The translations under genes and the position numbers were made by a program. DNA of 61,738 nt. It comes from Candidatus Lokiarchaeota archaeon (GTDB lineage: Archaea; Asgardarchaeota; Thorarchaeia; Thorarchaeales; Thorarchaeaceae). The notes beneath the pieces were generated by a model. It made no database searches, was not told where the DNA came from, and saw only the letters and a program-made list of their open reading frames with translations. The first letter of the stretch is position 1; every line of letters begins with the position of its first letter. The stretch covers positions 1-61,738 of the forward strand of contig WJIL01000148.1 in the NCBI GenBank assembly GCA_014730275.1. The letters run 5' to 3'. Below are positions 18,005 through 26,653 of this stretch, piece by piece.

Positions 18005-18945
18005 GATTTACCCCCATCTGAGTTGCTTCTTCGTGTCATTCCCGACCACTCAACAGTTTCGAGACCTTCATCTCGACCTATATCAGCCAGCTCCTCCATC
18101 CGATTCCTAGTCATCAGAGAGACCCCGTCAAGAGGATACTCTCTTCCAAGTAAATGGTATTTGTCAGTACACATCCGGTTGAATGCCAACAAATCATATC
18201 GTTGAACATTAGGCATGTCTTCTCGTATGAAACGGGCAATACGCTTGATGTTGTTATTTGAATCTGTATAGCCTGGAATTACAGGGGTACGAACCCAAGT
18301 TGGAATATCGGTCTCCCCAACAAGACGAGCGTTATGAATCACGGTGTCTAGAGTCATCCCTGTGTATTCTTTGTGTTTATGCGGATCCATGGTTTTGAGA
18401 TCGTATAGAATCAAGTCAACATTCTCTATTGCTCGCAACATGACCTCCTCACTACAGTATCCACAAGTATCGAGGGCCACGTGAATCCCTTCTTTCCTGA
18501 GGGCCTTAGCAACGGTTTCCAAGAATTCAATCTGTTGTGTGGGTTCGCCTCCTGAGAATGTTACTCCACCACCGGATTGTTCGAAGAATATAGAATCTCG
18601 AGCAATCTCGTTAACAAGTTCCATAGGTTCCCACTCTGTACCTATGATTTCTAGTGCGCCTGACGGGCATGTGTCCTCACACATCCTGCAAAGACAACAT
18701 CTTTCTCGATTGATAACCAAACCTGACTTGGTCATCTCTAAAGCGTTGTATTGACACACTTCGATACAAGCCAAATCACCTATGCACTTTGATTCATGCC
18801 ATACAAGATGGGGGTCGCTATCAATTGCTTCTACATTGTGACACCAGAGGCATCTCATTGGACACCCTTTCAGAAAAACTGTTGTCCGGATGCCTGGCCC
18901 ATCCTCTGTTGAGCATCTCTCTATTTTTGTTATCAGGCCTTTCAA
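18001..18945 (-). CDS. Glycyl-radical enzyme activase (radical SAM, PFL-AE family)
   Basis: A 314-residue radical SAM activase. It has the family opening EDGPGIRTTVFLKGC, the cluster motif CPMRCLWC (residues 28-35, CX3CX2C), and an inserted two-cluster ferredoxin-like segment (CIGDLACIEVCQYNA and CCLCRMCEDTCPSGA), which marks activases of larger glycyl-radical enzymes rather than PflA itself. The SGGEPTQQ motif binds AdoMet. Activases install a glycyl radical on a partner enzyme, but no glycyl-radical enzyme lies in this window. The gene overlaps the following acetyltransferase by four bases. A minus-strand TATA-like TTTATTTAC is near 19020-19032. Confidence 0.88.
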   Translation of the reverse strand: MKGLITKIERCSTEDGPGIRTTVFLKGCPMRCLWCHNVEAIDSDPHLVWHESKCIGDLACIEVCQYNALEMTKSGLVINRERCCLCRMCEDTCPSGALEIIGTEWEPMELVNEIARDSIFFEQSGGGVTFSGGEPTQQIEFLETVAKALRKEGIHVALDTCGYCSEEVMLRAIENVDLILYDLKTMDPHKHKEYTGMTLDTVIHNARLVGETDIPTWVRTPVIPGYTDSNNNIKRIARFIREDMPNVQRYDLLAFNRMCTDKYHLLGREYPLDGVSLMTRNRMEELADIGRDEGLETVEWSGMTRRSNSDGGKS

Positions 18946-19136
18946 GTCGAGGGCTCCGTTTTTTTATCGAGTTCCGCATAGATAGAACCTATCAGTCAGT
19001 AAATAAGCCATTGGCACCGGTAAATAAATCCCGAAGCATTGTACAGCAATGAAACTGGCGCTATCTTTAAAAACTCACCACGAACTCACCCAACAAGCGC
19101 CAAGCTCCGCTTCGTTAGTATCAGGAAGGGTACTTT

Positions 19137-20720
19137 ATGAGAAACAGGAAGATATTCGTGATAACCCTCGCAGCGTCAATGGTTCTCCTTGGAGCAATCC
19201 AGCCACAGCACAATGTCCAGACATTACCAGAAAATACGACCCCGGTTTTCAATGCCGATTCATATGTAACAACCGGGTTCGATTCTGAAAATATCACCAT
19301 CGACCTCATGTCCCCCGCAAACAATACTGAGATTTCGGGAGTTACTAATATCACTCTCAATATTACAAGCTTGGCTGGACCACTCAATGTGACGCTCTAT
19401 ACTGACGGAGAAGAGTATCCCGATTACAACAACACACCAATTGACACCGGAGAACAGAACATCACAGTTGACACAACGAATCTAGCAGAAGGAAATGTAA
19501 ACTTCACATTTCTATTCGTTAATCAGGATTTGGTGACACCAGAAAAAGAGAGTCTTCCACTCCTTTTCTTGGTCAACAATCACGGTCCTCCCATGATTGA
19601 AATCTTGGCTCCAGAAGAGAACGCCACATTCACAGGCTTTGATTCTGTAATCGTAAACATAACGGCGGACTATGATTCGGTGTTCTTGAACGTAAGTGTG
19701 GATGGGGAATTGGTGCCAAGCTATAATGCAACATCTGTACCTGTAACAGGCGGCAATTACACTATAATGATCAACGGCAGTGAATATGAGAATGGAATTC
19801 ACCAAATTGACGTGCTCGTCTACACTGAGGAGGGCCTCACAGATTCTGCAAGCATTCAACTCGAATTTCTAGACCACGTTAGATTCGCCATTTCTGGTCT
19901 GTCAATGTTCAATGAGATTTCAGGGAATCAGGAGATCTCAATCAAGGTATTCACACCCTACGATAATGTGACGTTCTCAGCGTATGTTGATGGCGAGCTT
20001 GCACCCGACGTGGACAATATTACCTTACCACAGGGGCGCAGTTCCTTCACACTAAACACGACACCATATCCTGAAGGTGAGGCGAATTTCACATTCAGAG
20101 CATATGATTTGTTCGGACATAAATGGTCATCCAGCATGATTCTGGTGATTGATAATTTTGGCGTACCTGAAGCCTCATTCAAATCTCCAACCACAGATAT
20201 AGTAGTAGGTATGGCGAGATTCACCATAACTATCGAGAGTGGCTGGGAGACAGTAAATATCACCGTTTACGTTGACGATGAACCTGTTGAAGGCCTAATC
20301 AACAAAACAGTACCTACGGGCGAATATACCTTCCAAATAGATACTAACATCTACAGCAAATGGGAACACGATGTGAAGGTAGTTGTTACTACACCGGAAG
20401 GAGAAACCACGGAAATAACCGAGATTTTTGGTTTCGCCAATCTCAAGATTGAGGAAATACTCAGCGCAATAGGATTGCTAGCCATAGCCATACTAATCCC
20501 ATTGTACAGAAAGAAGAAGGGACAACCACTAAGGCCAGTGCTGGTAGTTGATTTGATATTCGTCCTAATTGTTCTTGGCCTGTTTGTAGCTCTGGGAATC
20601 AATACGATTCCATTGCTAGTCTGGCACTTCAATCTGAGTAGCATATGGGCTGTAGGATCAGCTCTCGTGTTCACTAATTGGGTCATACCATTGGTAACTG
20701 GCACAATTGAATCTCAGTGA
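19137..20720 (+). CDS. Surface protein with four Ig-like repeats and C-terminal membrane anchor
   Basis: 527 residues. It starts with a signal peptide (IFVITLAASMVLLGAIQP) and continues with four repeats of about 95 residues, each with a pattern of the form P-x-N-x-T...V-N-I-T...V-x-V-D-G-E-x-V...N-x-T-x-P. The style is that of bacterial Ig-like/FN3-like modules. Some 25 N-x-S/T sites predict heavy N-glycosylation. Near the C-terminus come three hydrophobic helices separated by a basic loop (YRKKKGQPLRP), so the repeats face outside. A TATA-like CTTTAAAAA (19065-19073) and GGAAGGG support ATG 19137. A role in adhesion or the cell surface is inferred. Confidence 0.75.
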   Translation: MRNRKIFVITLAASMVLLGAIQPQHNVQTLPENTTPVFNADSYVTTGFDSENITIDLMSPANNTEISGVTNITLNITSLAGPLNVTLYTDGEEYPDYNNTPIDTGEQNITVDTTNLAEGNVNFTFLFVNQDLVTPEKESLPLLFLVNNHGPPMIEILAPEENATFTGFDSVIVNITADYDSVFLNVSVDGELVPSYNATSVPVTGGNYTIMINGSEYENGIHQIDVLVYTEEGLTDSASIQLEFLDHVRFAISGLSMFNEISGNQEISIKVFTPYDNVTFSAYVDGELAPDVDNITLPQGRSSFTLNTTPYPEGEANFTFRAYDLFGHKWSSSMILVIDNFGVPEASFKSPTTDIVVGMARFTITIESGWETVNITVYVDDEPVEGLINKTVPTGEYTFQIDTNIYSKWEHDVKVVVTTPEGETTEITEIFGFANLKIEEILSAIGLLAIAILIPLYRKKKGQPLRPVLVVDLIFVLIVLGLFVALGINTIPLLVWHFNLSSIWAVGSALVFTNWVIPLVTGTIESQ

Positions 20721-20723
20721 AAA

Positions 20724-21566
20724 CTAGAGAAGTTTAGTCACGGGGATATCACGTGCTTCCTTGATATCCCATGTGCCAGACCCGATATATTCTCCCAGTG
20801 AATCATCTGGAACGATACTGAATGCTGTTGTAGTGGTCCAACGATTTGCTGCTCTGGCAGTTCTACTCACAATTACAGGAAAGGAATCTAACCCATCAGG
20901 AACTACATCTGCAACGAATTCAGCCTTCTTAGCATCTTTCTTGACGACCACACCGGCTCCAATCGGTTTTCCTTCTCTTTGGAATTCCAGTACCCTACCA
21001 ACTTCATTTTTGTCAACAACATCACTGGCTGCTTTCGCCAATGAATCGGCAAGAGCAAGATGAGAAAACCGTAAAGAATCTGGCAAATCGTCGAACTCTC
21101 TGAGTCGATGGGTTGAGATACTTGAGGTTCGCATGACCGGGATGTTTTCAATTTCATCTTCGATCCACGTTAGTTTACCTCTTCCAAAGTAGCCAAGCTT
21201 CATCCAGAAGTTATATGCGGTAGGAGGAGAACGAATCAGTATTCGTTGGGCCTGCCTCTTCTTCAAAATACTCTCAGCTTCTGAAACGAGCTGACGACCC
21301 ACACCTTGCTTCTGAAAACGAATATCAACATCAATACTTCGTATTATCCCAACTAGTCCTTTGTTTGGAGTAGGTTCAACACGGAATATGATTTCTCCAA
21401 TGACCTGGTCATCCTTCTCAGCAACAAGCCATCCCCACCGCTCCAATCCAGCAAGGCGATGTTCTTCTTTGACCTCCTCAGTGGTATATTCTTCGGACCA
21501 TCGTGTCGTCTGATAAACGGTAAGCAAATCATTGCAATCCCACATCTTGCCTTTGCGGATTATCAT
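20724..21566 (-). CDS. GNAT acetyltransferase with divergent C-terminal half
   Basis: 280 residues. The N-terminal 150 form a GNAT domain: the segment ERWGWLVAEKDDQVIGEIIF, then DIRFQKQGVGRQLVSEAES with the acetyl-CoA loop, then PPTAYNFWMKLGY. The C-terminal 120 residues have a similar strand order (VLEFQREGKPIGAGVVVKK) but lack a clear Q/RxxGxG loop, so it is probably a degenerate second GNAT-like unit, as in tandem-GNAT proteins. The substrate is unknown. The gene is convergent with the surface protein and only three bases from its stop. Confidence 0.72.
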   Translation of the reverse strand: MIIRKGKMWDCNDLLTVYQTTRWSEEYTTEEVKEEHRLAGLERWGWLVAEKDDQVIGEIIFRVEPTPNKGLVGIIRSIDVDIRFQKQGVGRQLVSEAESILKKRQAQRILIRSPPTAYNFWMKLGYFGRGKLTWIEDEIENIPVMRTSSISTHRLREFDDLPDSLRFSHLALADSLAKAASDVVDKNEVGRVLEFQREGKPIGAGVVVKKDAKKAEFVADVVPDGLDSFPVIVSRTARAANRWTTTTAFSIVPDDSLGEYIGSGTWDIKEARDIPVTKLL

Positions 21567-21626
21567 TTTGGAACATCCTGTACAATTATGACGAAATGTA
21601 TTGAGATGTTAATTTTAGGATAAGTA

Positions 21627-22544
21627 TCACAAGGAATTTGCCATCTTCCTGCATTTATGTGCTAGTGGTATGGGCCCGGGTCCAAACAGGTACAATATTG
21701 GCTCTACACCCAGCCCCCCAGGAACATGAATGGCAGAATATTCTAAATCAAAACCGGAGGCACTAACAAGGGGTCGGGATTTTTTAACAATTTCCTCAGC
21801 ACTCCGAGCCGCCGTTTGTACTTCAATGATATCGAATCCAGTTGCTTCAGCTGCTTCTAGAACCACGGATTCCCCGCTCAAACACAAGCAAGAATGGATT
21901 TTGTCACGTACCTTATTCGCCCAGAGCAGAATCTTGGCAGTGTGTTCAGAAGAACCAAACTCGGGTGCTCCTACGGCATGAGCACGGTTCTTAAGCAAAG
22001 TTATCCTACCAGGTATACTAATAACATCACGAATAGATTTGGGAGATGCATCACACGAAGCCAAATTTGCCCGTACTTGGGGAATGAGAATGTCAAAATT
22101 TGGCATCGTTTCAATTATCCGCACGGCCTCTTCCATGTCTTGTAAAAGCTCAGCGCGATTTGAGAATTCCTTCTCTTTATCTCCAAGCAATTCAGAGCAT
22201 ATTCTACAGTCAGCTTCTTCAAGAACAGGAATGAGCTCTCGATGACGCTTGCATGTTGAAGATCCGATTCGCAAGTACATGCAGGTTCTACAGATGGCCT
22301 TTACCGTTTGATCCGGTCGGTTGGTCCCAGTCATAATCATATTTGAAATATTGTCTACGAGACTCTGCAGATTCTCATCAATCTCAGGAGTGTTACCAAG
22401 ATACTTGCTTACAGCAGCCTGCGTAATGCCCAGGGATTCTCCTATTTCGCTTTGTGACATGTCTTCTTCACTTAACCGTCGAGCCACGCCTGCCCTGATT
22501 TTTGGTAAGAGCTCGCGAATCACTATCTCGCATGGAGGCCGCAT
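21627..22544 (-). CDS. HTH-ThiN transcriptional regulator (ThiR-like)
   Basis: 305 residues. The N-terminal helix-turn-helix is MSQSEIGESLGITQAAVSKYL (about 29-49 from the start). A middle Cys-rich stretch (CRTCMYL...STCKRH...CRICSELL) could bind zinc or a cluster. The C-terminal ~170 residues match the ThiN (thiamine-phosphate synthase-like) domain: VRANLASCDASPKSIRDVISIPGRI, GAPEFGSSEHTAKILLWA and GGLGVEPILYLFG. In archaea, HTH-ThiN proteins act as thiamine-phosphate-responsive regulators of thiamine genes. It is divergent from a ThiB-ThiP-ThiQ-type importer, which fits that role well. GGTGAT six bases before ATG 22544 is its ribosome-binding site. Confidence 0.8.
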   Translation of the reverse strand: MRPPCEIVIRELLPKIRAGVARRLSEEDMSQSEIGESLGITQAAVSKYLGNTPEIDENLQSLVDNISNMIMTGTNRPDQTVKAICRTCMYLRIGSSTCKRHRELIPVLEEADCRICSELLGDKEKEFSNRAELLQDMEEAVRIIETMPNFDILIPQVRANLASCDASPKSIRDVISIPGRITLLKNRAHAVGAPEFGSSEHTAKILLWANKVRDKIHSCLCLSGESVVLEAAEATGFDIIEVQTAARSAEEIVKKSRPLVSASGFDLEYSAIHVPGGLGVEPILYLFGPGPIPLAHKCRKMANSL

Positions 22545-22628
22545 GTCATTATCACCAACAGAAACTATTTATTCAGCTTTCTTCCATAACTGAGTTGTAT
22601 AACAGACATATAAAGGTGATACTCTGGT
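22545..22628. promoter_or_regulatory. Divergent promoter between ThiR-like gene and thiamine importer
   Basis: An 84-bp divergent gap. A minus-strand TATA (TTTATATG, 22614-22607) fits the regulator gene and a plus-strand CTATTTAT (about 22565-22572) fits thiB, each with a leader of 35-40 bases. Any operator for the regulator must lie between or over these; I see no strong dyad apart from the two ribosome-binding sites. Confidence 0.5.
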
Positions 22629-23762
22629 ATGTCGCAAAGTGATTACAGCCCAAGGCAGGACCCAAAGAAGATAATCGCAGTTGTACTCATTGTAGTCGTC
22701 ATCGGTGTATCAGTATATGGGATTCTCACATGGCCGAAACCCAAATTCAGAGTTTATACATACGACAGTTTCATGGCGTGGGGGCCAAACCCCGACGAAA
22801 TCGACGATGAAGTGTTTTCGGCATTTGAAGAAGAGCACGGAATAGATGTACAAATCGAACGTCTTCAAACAGATGCGAGTGGCATTATTTCAAGATTAAT
22901 TGCTGAAAGAGAGAATCCAGTCGCTGATGTGGTTATTGGCATTGACAATATCCTCATCCTCCGAGAAGATGCAAAGACCGTTTTGGAGCCATATACTCCA
23001 CCCAACTTGGATGAGGCACTAGCAAACACATCCTTGGACCTGGTGGATGCACTTGATCCTGAGCATTATGTTGTGCCATTTGATTATGGTTTGGTCACCC
23101 TAATCTATGATATGCAGGAGATGAATGTCACAACGCATCCACAGCTCGAAAATCTAACATTTTCCAATCTTGCTGAGATGGCATCAAGTCTCGTTACCGA
23201 GAATCCACAGATGAGCAGCCCGGGTCTTAGTTTCCTTTTGAGTGAGATTGCTGTAGAAGAGAAGCTAAATGAAGAGGATTGGACCAATTGGTGGAATCAG
23301 GTTAGAAATGATATCGATGTGCAAGAGGGATGGTCAGAAGCGTGGAGTAAATGGGACAGTGATGAATCGAGGAGCCTTCTAGTTAGCTATGGAACGGATC
23401 CAGCCTATTCTGCATACATGTCAGGAAGCGAACCATCAACAGGGGTAGCACCAATCGTTCACAATAATCAAGAATATGCATGGGTGCAAATTGAAGGCAT
23501 GGGCATAGTCAAAGGTGGGCCTCATCCGGATTTAGCAAGGGAGTTCATCCAATACTGTCTTACAGGGAAAGTCCAGTCCCATGTTGCAGTCAATCAATGG
23601 ATGTACCCCGTCAATGGCTCTGTGGAATTAGATCCGGCTTTCCAGTATGCCCTTCATCCCAACGAAATAAATATGCTCAATAATCTGCTCAGCAAGAACG
23701 AGACTGCAACCAATCTTGAGTCATGGCTTGACGAATGGGAAAGCATTATGACAGCAGCCTAG
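22629..23762 (+). CDS. thiB: Thiamine-type ABC importer, substrate-binding protein (ThiB/TbpA-like)
   Basis: 377 residues with an N-terminal hydrophobic anchor (IIAVVLIVVVIGVSVYGIL). The mature part reads like TbpA/ThiB: FRVYTYDSFMAWGPNP, then DASGIISRLIAERENPVADVVIGIDN, then VPFDYGLVTLIYD. It captures a cation such as thiamine outside the cell and delivers it to the permease. A Trp-rich segment (EEDWTNWWNQVRND...EGWSEAWSKWD) corresponds to the part of ThiB that encloses the ligand. Its ribosome-binding site is GGTGAT eight bases before ATG 22629. Ligand assignment rests on sequence style plus the adjacent ThiN regulator; iron-binding relatives are the main alternative. Confidence 0.8.
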   Translation: MSQSDYSPRQDPKKIIAVVLIVVVIGVSVYGILTWPKPKFRVYTYDSFMAWGPNPDEIDDEVFSAFEEEHGIDVQIERLQTDASGIISRLIAERENPVADVVIGIDNILILREDAKTVLEPYTPPNLDEALANTSLDLVDALDPEHYVVPFDYGLVTLIYDMQEMNVTTHPQLENLTFSNLAEMASSLVTENPQMSSPGLSFLLSEIAVEEKLNEEDWTNWWNQVRNDIDVQEGWSEAWSKWDSDESRSLLVSYGTDPAYSAYMSGSEPSTGVAPIVHNNQEYAWVQIEGMGIVKGGPHPDLAREFIQYCLTGKVQSHVAVNQWMYPVNGSVELDPAFQYALHPNEINMLNNLLSKNETATNLESWLDEWESIMTAA

Positions 23763-23786
23763 ATTCGGCGAAAAGGAGTACGAACA

Positions 23787-25433
23787 ATGGACGTACGGGA
23801 AGTGAGGCAATATGCCACTATTGGGATTCCCGTCGCACTCCTGCTCGTATTCCTTGTCTATCCTGTTCTTTCAGTTCTTGCCAGAGGGCTTTTTGTTGGC
23901 CCCGGCTCTCCCTTCTTGGAGGTCTGGTCTTCACCAGTAACACATCGTGTCTTTAGGTTTACAATTGTCCAAGCAGTGGTTAGCACCATTGTTACAGTAC
24001 TTCTTGGACTTCCCGGTGGAATCATACTCGCAAAATTGGACTTTCGTGGAAAAGAACTGGTTCAAGCTGCTATGCTTATTCCGTTTGTATTGCCTCCAAT
24101 TGTCGTTGTAGTTGGTTTTCTCCGGATGTTCGGTCAGGGAGGCTTCATCGACTCTATTCTGATGTTCGTCCTTAGATCAGATACTTCAGTCTTGGATTTG
24201 GCCTCTGGCTTTACTGGAATAGTGCTCGCTCACGTCTTTTACAATATACCCCTAGTTGCTCTTATTGTATCAGCATCACTTGAAAGACTGAACCCTGAGA
24301 TTGAAGAAAGCGCTGATATTCTTGGAGCTAATCCACTACAGAAGTTCAGACGTATCGTCCTTCCACACATTCTGAAGTCGATTGTCGCTGCCAGCCTGTT
24401 GACGTTTCTATTTTGCTTCATGTCATTTCCAATCATTCTTGCTCTTGGGCAGGGTCGCTACGCTACAGTCGAAGTACGAATTTGGAGTGCTTTTCGTTTC
24501 GCGGACTACGGAGAAGCCAGCGCCTTGGCGTTAATTCAGTTGATAATCACATTGATTCTGTCATATTGGTATGTGACCATTGGTAGATCAGATACTAATG
24601 CTACAGGGCAAACGAGAGCTGTAAAAACAGTTCATTTTCGAGATCTCAGAGGAGTCTTTCAGTTCCTTGCCGCATTGTATACAGTCTTCGTATCCATCCT
24701 AATCGTGGGACCCATAGTTTCGGTATTTGGCTCCTCATTCTACAGTCCAATAACAGATGAGTTCACACTACGGGGTTTCGTCAATCTAGTGCAACTGGGT
24801 TCAGGGAAAGGACTTCGGCCACTTATCAACTCCCTTTTCTATGCTACTCTCTCAACTTTCTTTGCGGTTCTAATTGCTATACCACTAGCATATCGCCAAC
24901 GGTTTGATCATTCTCGGGTTGCTACTGTAACTTCAGCCATCACGCTCTTGCCCTTGGGAATATCATCCATCACGCTAGCTTATGGCCTTATGAGAGCAAT
25001 TGCTGTACCACTGGGCTTGAGTACAAATCCGTGGCCTCTCATCGTCATCGCTCAGACAATAATTGGCCTTCCGTTTACTGTTCGAGCAATTGAAATCGCA
25101 GTGAAAGACATAGATCGATCACTGATTGAACAAGCAGATTTGCTTGGTGCATCGAGGTTAGAAAGATTGTTTTTCATAGAGCTGCCGCTTATTGCTCCTG
25201 GAATACTAGTAGGTGCCACATTCTCTTTTGCCATGGCTATCGGAGAGATGTCCGCAACATTGTTCATAGCACTCCCGCAGAATACTACATTGGCAGTAGC
25301 GATATACCAATATCTAGCAGTCCGGAAGTTTGTTGAAGCAGGAGCAGCGGCTCTAGTTCTTACTCTTTGCTGTTCTGCGGCCTTTCTATCAATTGAACGT
25401 CTATCCGACAAAGCTGCCGGAGGTGCGCTTTAG
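23787..25433 (+). CDS. thiP: ABC importer permease, fused two-domain (ThiP-like)
   Basis: 548 residues made of two BPD-type permease halves, giving about 12 membrane helices, as in ThiP and FbpB/AfuB. Both halves carry the EAA coupling loop: EIEESADILGANPLQKFRRIVLP in the first and LIEQADLLGASRLERLFFIELP in the second. It lies 24 bases after thiB and one base-step before thiQ, so one operon is certain. ThiP-type proteins form the channel of thiamine importers; the same layout in iron importers is the main alternative. Confidence 0.83.
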   Translation: MDVREVRQYATIGIPVALLLVFLVYPVLSVLARGLFVGPGSPFLEVWSSPVTHRVFRFTIVQAVVSTIVTVLLGLPGGIILAKLDFRGKELVQAAMLIPFVLPPIVVVVGFLRMFGQGGFIDSILMFVLRSDTSVLDLASGFTGIVLAHVFYNIPLVALIVSASLERLNPEIEESADILGANPLQKFRRIVLPHILKSIVAASLLTFLFCFMSFPIILALGQGRYATVEVRIWSAFRFADYGEASALALIQLIITLILSYWYVTIGRSDTNATGQTRAVKTVHFRDLRGVFQFLAALYTVFVSILIVGPIVSVFGSSFYSPITDEFTLRGFVNLVQLGSGKGLRPLINSLFYATLSTFFAVLIAIPLAYRQRFDHSRVATVTSAITLLPLGISSITLAYGLMRAIAVPLGLSTNPWPLIVIAQTIIGLPFTVRAIEIAVKDIDRSLIEQADLLGASRLERLFFIELPLIAPGILVGATFSFAMAIGEMSATLFIALPQNTTLAVAIYQYLAVRKFVEAGAAALVLTLCCSAAFLSIERLSDKAAGGAL

Positions 25434-26498
25434 ATGGTGGAAGTCGAAATCGCCCAGATGAAGAGAGAATTCCGTGATGGTACCAAGGTGGGGCCAATCA
25501 GCTTGAAACTCGAAGACGGAGAGCTGATGGCCTTGCTAGGTCCCAGTGGTGCCGGAAAAACAACTACACTTAGGATGGTTGCAGGTTTCATCAAACCTGA
25601 CAGTGGCAGACTCCTATTTGATGGGAGGGATGTCACATACCTAAGCCCCACAAAGCGCCAGATTGGGATGGTCTTTCAATCGATAGCGTTGTTTCCAAAT
25701 ATGGATGTCTTTCATAATATCGCCTTTGGGCTCGAAATGGAAGGATGGGATAAGGACAGAATTATAGACAGAGTGAGAGAGCTGGCGGCTGTCTTCAGTA
25801 TAGAGAACCTGCTTTCACGGAACATTGACGAAGTCAGCGGAGGTGAAGCACAAAGGGTAGCGCTTGCCCGTGCGGTTGCCAAATCACCACGTCTCCTACT
25901 TCTCGATGAGCCGTTATCAGATTTGGATCCCATTCTTAGAGAACGTCTTCAGGTTGAAATTAGAAAGATTCAGAGCGAGCTAGGAATCACTACAATTTAT
26001 GTAACACATAGCCAGACAGAGGCTTTCTCCGTAGCAGACAGAGTTGCTATACTACAGAAAGGTACAGTAGCTCAGACGGGTACCGCAGAAGAGCTATACA
26101 GTGAACCAAAAAACGAGTTCGTGGCACGTTTTGTAGGAAGTGGTAATGTTTTTTCGGGCCTCGTCGAAAAGCAAACCGAAAAGATGTCAAGTATCAGAAT
26201 CGGAGATAGTCTACTTACAGTAAAGGGCGTTTATGAATCGGGAAGCAAGATTACGTTCACAGTGAAGCCTGCAGCAATCAGAATCACCGATGCCAAAGAA
26301 GGCGGTGGAACGGCAACTGTCCGATCGATAACACCACAGATTGGAGCGTATAAAGCGACAATGGAGTTCAACGGAGAACCGTTGGTCGTTCTCGTGACTG
26401 AATCGGAAACAGCAGCGAAACTCAGAAATAAAAGAGGGGAAAACGTGGGATTCGGCTTCGACCCTAGAGACGCAGTAGTCTTATCAGAAGAAAAATAG
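25434..26498 (+). CDS. thiQ: ABC importer ATPase (ThiQ-like)
   Basis: 354 residues. Walker A is GPSGAGKTTT (about 33-42), the Q-loop is MVFQSIALFPNMDVF, the signature is VSGGEAQRVALARA, and Walker B is LLLLDEPLSDLD, with the switch His in VTHSQTEAF. The C-terminal ~110 residues form a TOBE-type regulatory domain, absent from short bacterial ThiQ but usual in sugar, iron and spermidine importer ATPases. ATG 25434 follows directly on the permease stop. It powers the ThiB-ThiP importer. Confidence 0.85.
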   Translation: MVEVEIAQMKREFRDGTKVGPISLKLEDGELMALLGPSGAGKTTTLRMVAGFIKPDSGRLLFDGRDVTYLSPTKRQIGMVFQSIALFPNMDVFHNIAFGLEMEGWDKDRIIDRVRELAAVFSIENLLSRNIDEVSGGEAQRVALARAVAKSPRLLLLDEPLSDLDPILRERLQVEIRKIQSELGITTIYVTHSQTEAFSVADRVAILQKGTVAQTGTAEELYSEPKNEFVARFVGSGNVFSGLVEKQTEKMSSIRIGDSLLTVKGVYESGSKITFTVKPAAIRITDAKEGGGTATVRSITPQIGAYKATMEFNGEPLVVLVTESETAAKLRNKRGENVGFGFDPRDAVVLSEEK

Positions 26499-26548
26499 GA
26501 CTAAAAACTACACTCAATCGAAAGAAACAGGGGAATATAAGATAAACC

Positions 26549-26634
26549 AATAAATATCATATATGAGTTAGAACTGTTGAAGCTAAGAAATGGGGCCAAC
26601 CCATTCTTCAGCTCCTAAAAACAGGGAAAACCCC
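26549..26634 (+). promoter_or_regulatory. Promoter and 5' hairpins of the gelsolin-roadblock operon
   Basis: A TATA-like AATAAATAT (26549-26557) predicts a start near 26579. A 13-bp stem with two bulges begins there: AGCT/AAG/AATGGG (26581-26594) against CCCATT/CTT/AGCT (26600-26613), loop about five bases. A smaller GGG/CCC hairpin follows (26624-26634). Confidence 0.5.
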
Positions 26635-26653
26635 GGTTTGTGTAGGGATAACT

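Noticed and set aside
22550-22621. TATCACC/GGTGATA inverted pair flanking the divergent promoter, as a possible regulator operator
   Set aside because: Both arms are simply the ribosome-binding sites of the two divergent genes, six to eight bases from their ATGs.
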